DNA from: Catenuloplanes indicus
GTDB lineage: Bacteria > Actinomycetota > Actinomycetes > Mycobacteriales > Micromonosporaceae
Assembly: GCF_030813715.1 (NCBI RefSeq)
Contig: NZ_JAUSUZ010000001.1
Location: 1,054,001 to 1,118,000, forward strand
Reading direction: 5' to 3'
Length of the DNA: 64,000 nucleotides
The position numbers were made by a program, and so were the translations under genes. The notes below the pieces were generated by a model. It saw only the letters and a list, made by a program, of their open reading frames with translations, had not been told where the DNA came from and searched no databases. Shown one piece after another: positions 35,112 through 44,060 of this stretch (its first letter is position 1; each line of letters begins with the position of its first letter).

Positions 35112-35325
35112 TCCCACGCGGTGAGCACGGAGGGCGACCCGCACCGGTCGCGTTCCGGCTCACGCCGGGCCGGTGAGAACCACCGGCCCGGCGGTACGTG
35201 GGTGAGGACGGGATCTTGCGCCCCCGGCGCGGTGGTGGAAAGCCACCGTGCCGAGGGCGTCTCGCGAGATGACCAGCCAGGCGCGTGGGGCGCCGGCGGC
35301 CACCTCGGCCGGCAGCCGGCGGAGG

Positions 35326-36942
35326 TCAGTCCCCCGGTGTACCGGCGGCCGGCAACGTGATCGACATGGCGTGGTGGAATAGGTTGCGCGGGTCCCAGCG
35401 GGCCTTGACGCGCTGCAGTCGCGGGTAGTTGCCCTTGTAGTAGAGCGTGTGCCACGGTACGCCGGACGTGTTCCACCTCGGGTCGGTGGTGTCGACGTCC
35501 GGGTAGTTGATGTAGGAGCCGTCGGTCACGCCGCCCGGGACCGGTACGCCGCCGGTGTCCCGGTGCATCTCGCCGTACCAGCGCCGGATCCAGTCCAGGT
35601 TGGCCTGTTCGCCGTCCGGGTCGGTCCAGATCACGTAGTAGATCGCCTTCATGATGCTGTCCCGCTGCGGCATCGCGGTCGCGTCCGGCGCCACGGTGTT
35701 GACCTGGCCGCCGTAGGAGACGAGCAGCAGCGTCGCGCTCTCGTTGCGGTGGCCGGTGCCGGTCAGGTACGTCCAGGCGGTCGCAATCTGCGCGTCGGTG
35801 AACCGTTTCCGCAGGTAGGAGGCCTTCACTTTGAACGTGCCGGCCTGCTCGTCCTCGCTCATGGACCCGGATCTCACCCCGGCCAGCCACGGCAGCCGGC
35901 GCGGTGGCTGCACCGTTATCGCGCCGGGAACGCCGTCGGTGACCTCGGCGATGTAGTCGCGCAGCAGCCGGTCCGCGTCGGGCAGCGTGCCGTCCATCGC
36001 GGTCACCATCGCGAACGCGCCGGGGTCCGCGCCGGTGTTGCGGCGGGTCAGCGGCAGCAGGCTGAACAGGCTGGCGTAGCGGGAGCCGGGCGCGCTGTGC
36101 CGTTCGTGCCATTCGCCGTAGTTGCGCAGCAGCCGGTGGAACGACTCCTCGGTGACGCTGTGCCAGCTCCAGGCGAGGACCGTCTCGAGCGTGACCGCGG
36201 GCGGCCTCGGCAGCAGGCGGCTGGGGTCGGCGCCGGTGGCGCCGGGGGTGCGCATCCAGTACCGGGTGACCACGCCGAAGTTCCCGCCGCCGGCGCCGGT
36301 GTGCGCCCACCACAGGTCCCGGTTCGGGTCGCCCGGCTCGCGGGTCGCCACCACCGCCCGGGCCCGGCCGGACGCGTCGACCACGACGACCTCGACCGCG
36401 TACAGGTAGTCGACCACGGAGCCGAACAGCCGGGACAGCGCGCCGTACCCGCCGCCCTGGATGTGCCCGCCCGCGGCCACGGTGCCGCACTGGCCGCCGG
36501 GGATCGTGACGCCCCAGCCGAGGTAGAGCCGCTCGAACACGGTCCACAGCGTGGCCCCGGACTCGATCATGAAGGCGTTCCGGCGCCGGTCGAACGTGAC
36601 CTGCCGCATCGCGGACATGTCGATGATCACCTCGGCGCCGTCGCCGACGAAGTTCTCGTAGCAGTGCCCGCCGCTGCGCACGGTGATCCGCTTGCCCGCG
36701 CGGACCGCGCCGTCCACCGCGCGCACCACCTGCTCGGTCGTGGCGGGCAGCCGGAAGGACTCGGGCCGCGGGAAGAACCGCTCGCTCGTACGGCGCAGCA
36801 CCAGGTCCTCGTAGCGGGCGTCGCCCGGCGTGATCAAGGGCGAGTCGCTCACCGTGCTCGCGGACGCCGGGCTGCCGGCCAGCGCCACGCCGCCCAGCGC
36901 CGCGGCGCCGGCGATGAACCCCCGACGGGTGGGACCAGACAT
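35326..36942 (-). CDS. Tat-exported bicovalent FAD oxidase (BBE-type)
   Basis: A 538-residue protein with a Tat signal (GPTRRGFIAGAAALGGVALAG; twin Arg at 6-7). The PCMH-type FAD domain has His93 in SGGHCYENF and Cys152 in GGQCGTVAAGGH, the two residues that attach FAD at both the 8-alpha and 6 positions in berberine-bridge-like and oligosaccharide oxidases. The C-terminal BBE motif (YINYPDVD and WDPRNLFHHAMSI) is present. Bicovalent enzymes have open sites that suit large substrates such as oligosaccharides or secondary metabolites. AGGAAATG precedes the start; ATG 36945 is equally possible. It is divergent from the two-component system at 37081. Confidence 0.87.
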   Translation of the reverse strand: MSGPTRRGFIAGAAALGGVALAGSPASASTVSDSPLITPGDARYEDLVLRRTSERFFPRPESFRLPATTEQVVRAVDGAVRAGKRITVRSGGHCYENFVGDGAEVIIDMSAMRQVTFDRRRNAFMIESGATLWTVFERLYLGWGVTIPGGQCGTVAAGGHIQGGGYGALSRLFGSVVDYLYAVEVVVVDASGRARAVVATREPGDPNRDLWWAHTGAGGGNFGVVTRYWMRTPGATGADPSRLLPRPPAVTLETVLAWSWHSVTEESFHRLLRNYGEWHERHSAPGSRYASLFSLLPLTRRNTGADPGAFAMVTAMDGTLPDADRLLRDYIAEVTDGVPGAITVQPPRRLPWLAGVRSGSMSEDEQAGTFKVKASYLRKRFTDAQIATAWTYLTGTGHRNESATLLLVSYGGQVNTVAPDATAMPQRDSIMKAIYYVIWTDPDGEQANLDWIRRWYGEMHRDTGGVPVPGGVTDGSYINYPDVDTTDPRWNTSGVPWHTLYYKGNYPRLQRVKARWDPRNLFHHAMSITLPAAGTPGD

Positions 36943-37080
36943 CATTTCCTGCCTATCTGTCGGTCGATGTGCCGACGACGCTACGGCCGGCCACCGGGCG
37001 GGCGCGTCGTCCGGGCGCGGGCGGCGGATACCGCGGACGCGGTAGTCGCGCGACGGGGACTGGCGCGCGGCACTACCGTC

Positions 37081-38256
37081 GTGACCGTGCAGGCGGTGAG
37101 CGGACAGTGGTGGGCCCGGCGTCTCGACCGTTGCCGGGGCCCGCTCGGCGATGTGGTCCTGGCGACCGTCGGGGTCCTGTTCGTGCTGTTCACCGGCTAC
37201 ACCGCGGTGCACCCGGTGACCATGGTGCTGTCCGTGCTGTGCGCCGTCCTGCTCCTGGTGCGCCGCCGGTGTCCCGTACCGGTGCTGCTGGCCGCGGCCG
37301 CGCTGAGCATGGCCGCGGTCGTGGTGGGCCGCCCGCCGGACGGTCTGTTCATCGTGGCCGGCATGCTGACCTACGCCACCGCGCTGTACAGCCCGCGCCG
37401 CCAGCCCTGGTTCTTCGCGTTCCTGCTGTGGAGCTCGATCATGCTCGCCGGCTCGCTGACGTACTACACGGACTGGTGGAACACCGAGCAGTTCACCGCG
37501 TTCGCGCTGCTCGCCGGCGGCGCGGTGTGGGGCGATTCGGTGCGGACCCGCCGGGCGTACGTCGCGGAGGTGACCGACCGGGCCCGGCGGGCGGAGGAGA
37601 CCCGCGAGGCGGAGGCACGCCGCCGGGTGACGGACGAGCGGCTGCGCATCGCCCGGGAACTGCACGACGTCGTCGCGCACCACATCGCGGTGATCAGCGT
37701 GCACGCCGGTGCGGCCGGCCACGTGCTGCGCGACGATCCGGAGAAGGTCTGGCCGGTGCTCGCGCACATCCGGACCGCCGCGGACACCGTCCTGCACGAG
37801 ATCAAGTCGGTGGTCGCCGTGCTGCGCGACCCGGACGACGCGGCCGGCACCGAACCGGCGCCCGGCCTGGACCGGCTGCCGGACCTGCTGGCCGGGCTGG
37901 ACGCCACCGGCTTCACGGTGCGGCACCGGCAGACCGGCGAGCCACGGCCGGTGCCCGCGGTGGTGAACCTGGCCGCGTACCGCATCGTGCAGGAGGCGCT
38001 GACGAACGCGCACCGGCACGGTGCCGGCGGCGCCACGCTGGACCTGGAGTACACCGCGGGCACCGTACGCATCGACGTCGTCAACCGGGTAGCCGGGCAC
38101 CGCGACGGCCGGCCCGGCGCCGGGTTCGGTCTGCTCGGCATGCGTGAACGCGCGGCGGCCGCGCACGGCACGATCGAGGCCGGGCCGGCCCCCGGCGGGC
38201 TGTTCCGGGTCCGCGCCGAATTACCCACCGACGCCTCCACCTCCAGGGAAGGGTGA
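37081..38256 (+). CDS. Membrane sensor histidine kinase (NarL/LiaS-type, HisKA_3)
   Basis: A 391-residue protein. Residues ~20-165 contain several membrane helices (GDVVLATVGVLFVLFTGYTAV, VTMVLSVLCAVLLLV, VLLAAAALSMAAVVV, FFAFLLWSSIMLAGSL) with no large external domain, so it probably senses a signal in the membrane. The dimerisation helix has phosphoacceptor His195 in ARELHDVVAHHIAVISVHAG. The ATPase has AYRIVQEALTNAHRHG and GAGFGLLGMRERA. GTG 37081 is chosen; GTG 37087 also fits. The response-regulator gene follows after one base, indicating an operon. Confidence 0.87.
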   Translation: MTVQAVSGQWWARRLDRCRGPLGDVVLATVGVLFVLFTGYTAVHPVTMVLSVLCAVLLLVRRRCPVPVLLAAAALSMAAVVVGRPPDGLFIVAGMLTYATALYSPRRQPWFFAFLLWSSIMLAGSLTYYTDWWNTEQFTAFALLAGGAVWGDSVRTRRAYVAEVTDRARRAEETREAEARRRVTDERLRIARELHDVVAHHIAVISVHAGAAGHVLRDDPEKVWPVLAHIRTAADTVLHEIKSVVAVLRDPDDAAGTEPAPGLDRLPDLLAGLDATGFTVRHRQTGEPRPVPAVVNLAAYRIVQEALTNAHRHGAGGATLDLEYTAGTVRIDVVNRVAGHRDGRPGAGFGLLGMRERAAAAHGTIEAGPAPGGLFRVRAELPTDASTSREG

Positions 38257-38257
38257 C

Positions 38258-38941
38258 GTGAGCATCCGCGTACTCCTCGCCGACGATCAGGCGCTGATCC
38301 GCGCCGGATTCCGCATGATCATCGATGCGGAGCCGGGCCTGGAGGTCGTCGGCGAGGCCGCCGACGGCGCCGAGGCCGTCGAGCTGTGCCACCGCGGCCA
38401 GGTCGACGTGGTGCTGATGGACATCCGCATGCCGCGCGTGGACGGCATCGAGGCGACCCGCCGGATCGGCGCGGACCCGCGTCTGGCCGGCGTGCGGGTG
38501 CTGGTGCTGACCACGTTCGACGACGACGACAACGTCATCCACGCGTTACAGGCCGGGGCGAGCGGGTTCCTGGGCAAGAACGTGGCGCCGGGCGACCTGG
38601 TCAACGCGATCCGGGTGGTCGCGGCCGGGGAGGCGCTGCTGTCGCCGCGGGCCACCAGCGGGCTGGTCAGCCGGCTGATCCAGCACGTGCTGCCGCCGGC
38701 CAGCCAGCCCCCGGAGCTCGCGCTGCTCACCGATCGGGAGCGGGAGATCCTGTTGCTGGTCGCGCACGGGCTGTCCAACGACGACATCGCCGGGCGGCTG
38801 CATCTGTCACCGCTGACGGTCAAGACCCACATCAACCGTACGATGTCGAAGCTGCACGCCCGGGACCGGGCACAACTGGTGGTCTTCGCCTACCGGCACC
38901 GCCTGGTCCGGCCGGGCGACGCGCTGCCGGCCGGCCGGTGA
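38258..38941 (+). CDS. NarL/FixJ-type response regulator
   Basis: A 227-residue protein starting at GTG 38258, with AGGGAAGGG upstream. The receiver domain has the acidic pair DD (9-10), phospho-acceptor Asp55 in VVLMDIRMP, switch Thr in VLTTFDDDD and the conserved Lys in GFLGKNVAPGDL. The LuxR HTH follows at residues ~160-220 (LTDREREILLLVAHGLSNDDIAGRLHLSPLTVKTHINRTMSKLHARDR). It is the partner of the kinase ending one base earlier. Possible targets include the divergent FAD oxidase, which is inference. Confidence 0.9.
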   Translation: MSIRVLLADDQALIRAGFRMIIDAEPGLEVVGEAADGAEAVELCHRGQVDVVLMDIRMPRVDGIEATRRIGADPRLAGVRVLVLTTFDDDDNVIHALQAGASGFLGKNVAPGDLVNAIRVVAAGEALLSPRATSGLVSRLIQHVLPPASQPPELALLTDREREILLLVAHGLSNDDIAGRLHLSPLTVKTHINRTMSKLHARDRAQLVVFAYRHRLVRPGDALPAGR

Positions 38942-39064
38942 CTCGGAGATCGGCGACCTGCTCCCGACCGCGGACGATGCCGTGCACGGGGCGGAACGCC
39001 GGTCACGGACGGCGCCGGACGGGTGCTCCCGCGGGCCCGGCCGGGTCCGCGGGAGGCATCGCGG

Positions 39065-39562
39065 TCAGGGCTGCGCGGACGGCGGCAGGATGACGTTGTC
39101 GTACTTGTCGAGCAGCTGGGTCATGTGGTCGCCGAAGCGTTCCGGGCCCCACGGCTCCACCTGGACGCCGGGCTTCGGGTCGTCGCCGCCCTCCAGGAAC
39201 AGGCCCTCGGGACCGCCCGGGGTGTAGAAGAACAGCATCGTCGCCGTACGGATGCCGGTGTTGAGGAAGCGGTGCGTGGCGCCGCGCGGGACGAACACCA
39301 GGTCGCCGGTGCGGGCGGTGAACGTGCGCTCGCCCTCCAGGAACTCCAGCTCGCCGTTGAGGAGGTAGAACGTCTCGTCGGCGTGGTTGTGGATGTGCGG
39401 CGGCGGGCCGCCGCCCGGCGGGACCGAGGCCTCGATCAGGCCGACCGTGCCGTTGGTCGCCTTGGCCTCGAGCTTCACGGTGTACACGTCACCCGAGAAC
39501 CACTTGGCCGGCCCTTCACCGGCCGGTACGTGCAGGCCTCGCGCGGGCAGAACGAAACTCAC
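39065..39562 (-). CDS. Cupin-domain protein
   Basis: A 165-residue small beta-barrel protein. Cupin motif 1 is seen as GGPPPHIHNHADETFYLLNGE (His56, His58, Glu63 as metal ligands) and motif 2 as VPRGATHRFLNTG (His97). The four metal ligands are all present, so a mononuclear Mn/Fe/Zn site is likely. Homologues include quercetinase-like dioxygenases and sugar-binding cupins of unknown function. GTG 39562 follows GGAGGAGTTCAG, which fixes the start. It is downstream of the PaaX gene on the same strand with 120 bp between. Confidence 0.83.
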   Translation of the reverse strand: MSFVLPARGLHVPAGEGPAKWFSGDVYTVKLEAKATNGTVGLIEASVPPGGGPPPHIHNHADETFYLLNGELEFLEGERTFTARTGDLVFVPRGATHRFLNTGIRTATMLFFYTPGGPEGLFLEGGDDPKPGVQVEPWGPERFGDHMTQLLDKYDNVILPPSAQP

Positions 39563-39682
39563 CTGAACTCCTCCAAGATCGGGACATGCTGCCCCGATCC
39601 TGGGTGCCCGGTTCCCGTGCCGCGTCGGCACGAAATGCCTAAATCCGGTGCGCGGGTTGCCGATCCCGGTGCCGGGCGACGG

Positions 39683-40474
39683 TCACGGTGCGTCCGGCCG
39701 CAGGTCCAGCAGGCCGGCCGCGACCGCCCGGGCCGGTGCCTCGAGGGCCGCCTCCAGCTCCCGGAACACCTTCTGCGCGCGGACCCCCGGCCAGTCCGGC
39801 GGCAGGTGCTCGACGGGCAGCCGCGGGTCGTACCGGATCGCGTCGTGCCACTCGGCGATCAGCCGCAGCCGCGCGGCGAACGGGTCCGCCGGGATCTCGC
39901 CGTCCCACCCGGACAGGAACGCCTCGTACCGGGCGGCCAGCCCGGACAGGTCGTACGCGTCGCCGATCATGGACGCCACGTCGGTCAGCTCGTCGGCGCG
40001 GGCCCGGAAGACCCGCACGTGCGCGGCCAGGCCCAGGCCCGCCACGATCTCCGCCGTGGCGGCGTGCCCGGGCGCGATCCACAGCCCGCCCTGCAACGGG
40101 CCGAAGCCGGCCCAGGCGAGCCGGGAGCGCAGGTCGTGCCGTTGCCGCTGCCAGGACTCGGGCAGCGAGAAGCAGAGCAGCGTCCAGGTGCCGTCCCAGT
40201 CGTCGTTGACCGCGCCGGTGCGCCAGATCCGGGTCCGGCCGTCGCGCAGCACCGCGGTGGACCGGCCGGTCAGTCCGAAGTACATCCGGCGGCCGTGCCG
40301 GCGACGGCGCAGCAGGTCACGGGCGGCCATCCGGGTCAGCGTGGAGCGGGCCGCGTGCGCGGAGACGCCGAGCCGGTCCAGCGCGTCGACCACGCTGCCG
40401 GAGAAGACGCACACCTCCCGGTCCAGCACGAAGTCGCCGAGCAGCATGAGCAGCAGGTTCTGCGGGGTGGTCAC
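39683..40474 (-). CDS. PaaX-family transcriptional repressor
   Basis: A 263-residue protein from GTG 40474. The N-terminal winged helix (TPQNLLLMLLGDFVLDREVCVFSGSVVDALDRLGVSAHAARSTLTRMAARDLLRRRRHGRRMYFGLT) and the middle/C-terminal domain (DDWDGTWTLLCFSLPESWQRQRHDLRSRLAWAGFGPLQGGLWIAP) are typical of PaaX. The founding member represses phenylacetate catabolism and is released by phenylacetyl-CoA, so a CoA-thioester inducer is likely. It is divergent from the transporter/catabolic operon at 40572, which contains its own acyl-CoA synthetase: a closed regulatory loop is suggested. Confidence 0.87.
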   Translation of the reverse strand: MTTPQNLLLMLLGDFVLDREVCVFSGSVVDALDRLGVSAHAARSTLTRMAARDLLRRRRHGRRMYFGLTGRSTAVLRDGRTRIWRTGAVNDDWDGTWTLLCFSLPESWQRQRHDLRSRLAWAGFGPLQGGLWIAPGHAATAEIVAGLGLAAHVRVFRARADELTDVASMIGDAYDLSGLAARYEAFLSGWDGEIPADPFAARLRLIAEWHDAIRYDPRLPVEHLPPDWPGVRAQKVFRELEAALEAPARAVAAGLLDLRPDAP

Positions 40475-40504
40475 CGTACACGACTCCGATGTTGGGCAGA
40501 ATAT

Positions 40505-40516
40505 TGACGGCCGTCA
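40505..40516. promoter_or_regulatory. Palindrome TGACGGCCGTCA, candidate PaaX operator
   Basis: A perfect 12-bp palindrome in the 97-bp space between the divergent PaaX and transporter genes. It follows an AT-rich ATATT that could be part of a promoter. It is not the known E. coli PaaX site, so the assignment rests on position. Confidence 0.5.
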
Positions 40517-40571
40517 GCAAAGAGCCTAGCTTCGATGAAACGCTCCCGAAACGAGCACCTGGGAGGAACCC

Positions 40572-41756
40572 GTGCGCCGCACCGTGCCGCTCCTCACCAC
40601 CCTGGCCCTCACGCTCGCCGCCGCCGGTTGCGGCTCCACCGGCGACGGTGGCGGCGACGAGCCCGTCCGGATCGGTCAGATCGTCTCGCTGACCGGCAAC
40701 TACTCGCCGCTGGGCAGCGAGAACCAGAAGTCCGTCGCGCTCGCCGTCGACCGGATCAACGCCGCCGGTGGCATCGGCGGGCGCCGGATCGAGCTGACCG
40801 TCCGCGACGACCGGAGCGCCCCCGATCAGGCGGTGCTCGCGTTCAACGAGCTCAAGGGCGACTCCGACGCGATCATCGGCTCGCCGTTCTCCAACTCCGC
40901 ACTCGCGGTCCTGCCGCTCGTCGACCGCGAGGAGATCCCGTACATCTCGCTGACCCCGGCGGACGAGCAGGTCCAGCCGGTCCGTCCGTACGTGTTCGTC
41001 GTGCCCGCCACCTCGGCCACGTACGCGCAGGCGGCACTGGAGTTCTTCCAAGCCACCGGCGTCAGCCGGCTCGCGGTCGCCTACGACGGCCGCAGCAGCT
41101 ACGCCACCGCCGGTCTCAAGGGCCTGCGGAGCACATCCAGCGGGTACGGCGTGAGCCTCGCACCCGTGGAGGAGTTCCAGACCGGCACCACCGAGTTCGG
41201 CGCCGTCCTGAACAACGTGCGCTCCTCCGGTGCGCAGGCGCTGATGGTCTGGGCCACCGGGCCACCGGCCGTCGCGCTCACCAAGCAGTACGCCACCGCC
41301 GGCCTGGACATCCCGCTGGTGCTCACCGGCGCCCAGGCCAGCAAGCTGTTCCTCGACCCGGCCGGCCCGGCCGCCGAGGGTGTCACGATCGCGCATTCGA
41401 TCGGCGCGGCCGGTGCCGCGCTGCCGCCCGGCGAGCAGAGGACCGCAGCCGACGAGCTGACCACCGCGTTCACCGAGGCGCACGGCTACCCGCCGCCGCA
41501 GTTCGCCCAGGACGGCTGGAGCGGCGTGCGGCTGCTCGCCGCCGCGATAGAGAAGGCCGGCGGCACCGACCGCGCGGCGGTGCGCGACGCGCTGGAAGGC
41601 CTCACGCTGACCACCCCGAACGGCACCTACCGGTACTCCGCCACCGACCACAGTGGGCTGACCACCGAGTTCGTCGTGATCAGCACGGTACGCGGCGGTG
41701 CGTTCGTACCCACCGAGTTCTCCGCGGCCCGGCTGGCCACGATCGGCGGCCGGTGA
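40572..41756 (+). CDS. Lipoprotein substrate-binding protein of a branched-chain-type ABC importer
   Basis: A 394-residue protein with a lipoprotein signal (lipobox LAAAGC, Cys20) and a periplasmic-binding type I fold, LivK/AmiC class (VRIGQIVSLTGNYSPLGSENQKSVALAVDRINAAGGIGGRRIEL, DAIIGSPFSN, EAHGYPPPQFAQDGWSGVRLL). In this class the ligand may be a branched amino acid, an amide, or an aromatic acid such as benzoate derivatives. The enzymes further along the operon point to a carboxylic acid. GTG 40572 has a strong ribosome-binding site (TGGGAGGAACCC). It is the first gene of the operon, and its TGA overlaps the next ATG by one base. Confidence 0.9.
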   Translation: MRRTVPLLTTLALTLAAAGCGSTGDGGGDEPVRIGQIVSLTGNYSPLGSENQKSVALAVDRINAAGGIGGRRIELTVRDDRSAPDQAVLAFNELKGDSDAIIGSPFSNSALAVLPLVDREEIPYISLTPADEQVQPVRPYVFVVPATSATYAQAALEFFQATGVSRLAVAYDGRSSYATAGLKGLRSTSSGYGVSLAPVEEFQTGTTEFGAVLNNVRSSGAQALMVWATGPPAVALTKQYATAGLDIPLVLTGAQASKLFLDPAGPAAEGVTIAHSIGAAGAALPPGEQRTAADELTTAFTEAHGYPPPQFAQDGWSGVRLLAAAIEKAGGTDRAAVRDALEGLTLTTPNGTYRYSATDHSGLTTEFVVISTVRGGAFVPTEFSAARLATIGGR

Positions 41757-42544
41757 TGGCGGCCGGCGCCGCGCTCGACGTCGCCGGCCTCACCCGCGCG
41801 TTCGGCGGCGTGCACGCCGTGCGCGAGGCGGGCCTGCACGTCGCACCCGGCGAGGTGCGTGCCGTGATCGGGCCGAACGGGGCCGGCAAGACCACGCTGT
41901 TCGCGCTGATCGGCGGCCAGCTCGCCGCGGACGCCGGTACGGTGCGCCTGGACGGCCGCCGCATCGACCGGCTGCCGCCGCACCGCCGGGCCGGGCTGGG
42001 CGTGGCCGTGGTGTTCCAGGCCGCCCGCGTCTTCACCGGCCTGACCGCGCGGGAGAACGTGATGGTCGGCGCGCACGCCGTGACCGCCGCCGGCTTCGTG
42101 GCTGCCGCGCTGCGGCTGCCCGTTCACCACCGGGAAGAACGGCTGATCCGGGCGCGCGCCGACGAGTGCCTGGCCCGCACCGGTCTCACCGCGTGGGCCG
42201 ACCGGCCCGCCGGTGAGCTGCCGCTCGGCCAGCAGCGCGCGCTGCAGCTGGCCCGCGCGCTGTGCGGGCGGCCCCGGTTGCTGCTGCTCGACGAGCCCGC
42301 GTCCGGGCTGCGGGCGGCCGAGCGGGAACGGCTGGCCGGGCTGATCGCCTCGCTGCGCGCGGACGGGCTGACGATCCTGCTGGTCGAGCACGACGTGGCG
42401 TTCGTGATGCGGCTGGCCGACCGGATCACCGTGCTGCACCTGGGCCGGGTCATCGCGGACGGCCCACCGGCGCGGGTCCGCGCCGACCCGGCCGTGATCG
42501 CCGCGTACCTCGGCTCCACGGTGGAGCGGCGGGCCGCGGCATGA
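41756..42544 (+). CDS. livG: ABC transporter ATPase, LivG type
   Basis: A 262-residue ATPase: Walker A GPNGAGKTT, Q-loop in VVFQAARVF, signature variant LPLGQQRALQLARAL, Walker B LLLLDEPASGL and H-loop LLVEHDVAFV. The LPLGQQ signature and the ENVMVGAH segment are typical of LivG. It forms a heterodimer with the LivF-like protein encoded next, driving the two permeases. It starts by TGATG overlap with the binding-protein gene and ends by ATGA overlap with livF, so the genes are translationally coupled. Confidence 0.9.
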   Translation: MAAGAALDVAGLTRAFGGVHAVREAGLHVAPGEVRAVIGPNGAGKTTLFALIGGQLAADAGTVRLDGRRIDRLPPHRRAGLGVAVVFQAARVFTGLTARENVMVGAHAVTAAGFVAAALRLPVHHREERLIRARADECLARTGLTAWADRPAGELPLGQQRALQLARALCGRPRLLLLDEPASGLRAAERERLAGLIASLRADGLTILLVEHDVAFVMRLADRITVLHLGRVIADGPPARVRADPAVIAAYLGSTVERRAAA

Positions 42545-43212
42545 GCGCGGTCCTGGAGGTCCGCGATCTGAGCGTGCGCTACGCGGGCGCGACCGCGCTG
42601 GACGGCGTCTCGCTGACCGTGTCCGCCGGCGAGCGGGTCGCGCTGATCGGGGCGAACGGCGCCGGCAAGACCACCCTGGTCCGCGCGGTCTCCGGCCTGG
42701 TACGCCCGGCCGCCGGCACGGTGACCGTGCACGGCCGGCTGGCGCAGGTGCCCGAGGGCCGGGAGGTCTTCGGCGACCTCACGGTCGACGACAATCTCCG
42801 GCTCGGCGGGTGGCGCAACGGCCGCCGGGGCCGGGACACCACGGCGGTCTACGAACTGTTCCCCGGCCTGGCCCGGCTGCGGCGGCGGCGTGCCGGCACG
42901 CTCTCCGGCGGGGAGCAGCAGCTGGTGGCGATCGGCCGGGCGCTGATGGCCCGCCCGGACGTGCTGGTCGTCGACGAGCTCAGCCTCGGCCTGGCGCCGC
43001 TCGCGGTCGCGGAGATCACCGGCCACCTGCGCACGCTCGCCCCGGCGCTGCTGCTGATCGAGCAGAACGCCCGGCTGGCGCTGGAGCTGTGCACGCGCGG
43101 CTACGTGCTGGAGGCGGGCCGGGTCGCGCTGGCCGGTGACGCGGCCGGGCTGGCCGCCGACCCGCGGGTCGCCGCCGCCTACCTGGGCGGGCACGTGGCG
43201 GTGACGCCGTGA
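42541..43212 (+). CDS. livF: ABC transporter ATPase, LivF type
   Basis: A 223-residue ATPase: Walker A GANGAGKTTLVRAV, the LivF-type VPEGREVFGDLTVDDNLRLGG, signature LSGGEQQLVAIGRAL, Walker B VLVVDELSLGLAP and the closing LLLIEQNARLAL (Gln-Asn in place of His, usual in LivF). It is coupled to the genes on both sides through ATGA and GTGA overlaps. It completes the ATPase pair of the importer. Confidence 0.9.
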   Translation: MSAVLEVRDLSVRYAGATALDGVSLTVSAGERVALIGANGAGKTTLVRAVSGLVRPAAGTVTVHGRLAQVPEGREVFGDLTVDDNLRLGGWRNGRRGRDTTAVYELFPGLARLRRRRAGTLSGGEQQLVAIGRALMARPDVLVVDELSLGLAPLAVAEITGHLRTLAPALLLIEQNARLALELCTRGYVLEAGRVALAGDAAGLAADPRVAAAYLGGHVAVTP

Positions 43213-44060
43213 TCGGCTACCTGATCACCGGGCTCGGCATCGGCGCGGGGTTCGCGCTGGTGGGCAGCGGGCTGGTGGTCATCTACCGGGTGACCCGGGT
43301 GGTCAACTTCGCGCAGGGCGCGCTGGCCGTGCTGGCCGCGATGCTGACCGCGTCGCTGCTGTCCGCCGGGCTGCCGCACGGCGTGGCCGAGACGCTCGGG
43401 GTGCTGGCCGGTGCGGCCGCCGGGCTGCTGACCGGCGTGCTGGCGATCGGCCGGCCGGGCACCGCGCCGGGTGCGTCGCTGATCGTCACGCTGGGCCTGG
43501 GGCTGCTGGCGTACGCGGTGGAGATCCTGATCTGGGGTGACCAGCCGCGCTCGTTCCCCGGGCTCGGCGGCGCGATCGACGTGGCCGGCGCCCGGGTGCA
43601 GGTGCACTACCTGCTGATCGTCGCGGTCGCCCTTCCGGTGTTCGCGGCCCTGGCGCTGTTCTTCGCGCGCACCGACCTCGGCAAGGCACTGTCCGCGTGC
43701 GCGTCCAACCCGTACGCGGCCCGGGTGGTCGGTATCGACGTGCGCCGGATGGGGCTGCTGTCGTTCGCGCTCGGCGGCGCGCTGGGCGGGCTGGCCGGCG
43801 TGCTGACCATGCCGGTGCAGCAGGTGAGTTTCGACAGCGACGTGGCACTGATCGTCAACGGGTTCGCCGCGGCCGTGCTCGGCGGGCTCACCCGGCCGGG
43901 CGTCGCGCTGGCCGGTGGTCTGCTGCTCGGCGTGGCACAGACCGTCGTGGCCGGGTACGGCGGCGGCGCGTACCGGCTGGAGGTGGCCCTGGTGGTGTTG
44001 CTGACCGTGATGATCGCGCAGGCCGTGCGGACCCCGCCGGCCCCGGAGGCGGCCGGATGA
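43209..44060 (+). CDS. livH: ABC transporter permease, LivH type
   Basis: A 283-residue polytopic membrane protein: GTG 43209, N-terminal helix GYLITGLGIGAGFALVGSGLVVIYRVTRVVNFAQGALAVLAAML with the LivH hallmark VVNFAQG, and about eight helices. The ATPase-coupling loop is ALSACASNPYAARVVGIDVRRMGLLSFALGGALGGLAGVL. It pairs with LivM to form the membrane channel. The start overlaps the livF stop and its own stop overlaps the livM start. Confidence 0.9.
   Translation: MIGYLITGLGIGAGFALVGSGLVVIYRVTRVVNFAQGALAVLAAMLTASLLSAGLPHGVAETLGVLAGAAAGLLTGVLAIGRPGTAPGASLIVTLGLGLLAYAVEILIWGDQPRSFPGLGGAIDVAGARVQVHYLLIVAVALPVFAALALFFARTDLGKALSACASNPYAARVVGIDVRRMGLLSFALGGALGGLAGVLTMPVQQVSFDSDVALIVNGFAAAVLGGLTRPGVALAGGLLLGVAQTVVAGYGGGAYRLEVALVVLLTVMIAQAVRTPPAPEAAG

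Noticed and set aside
35232-35251. Short inverted repeat after the secreted beta-helix gene
   Set aside because: Only about six base pairs and more than 120 bases from the stop; not convincing as a terminator.
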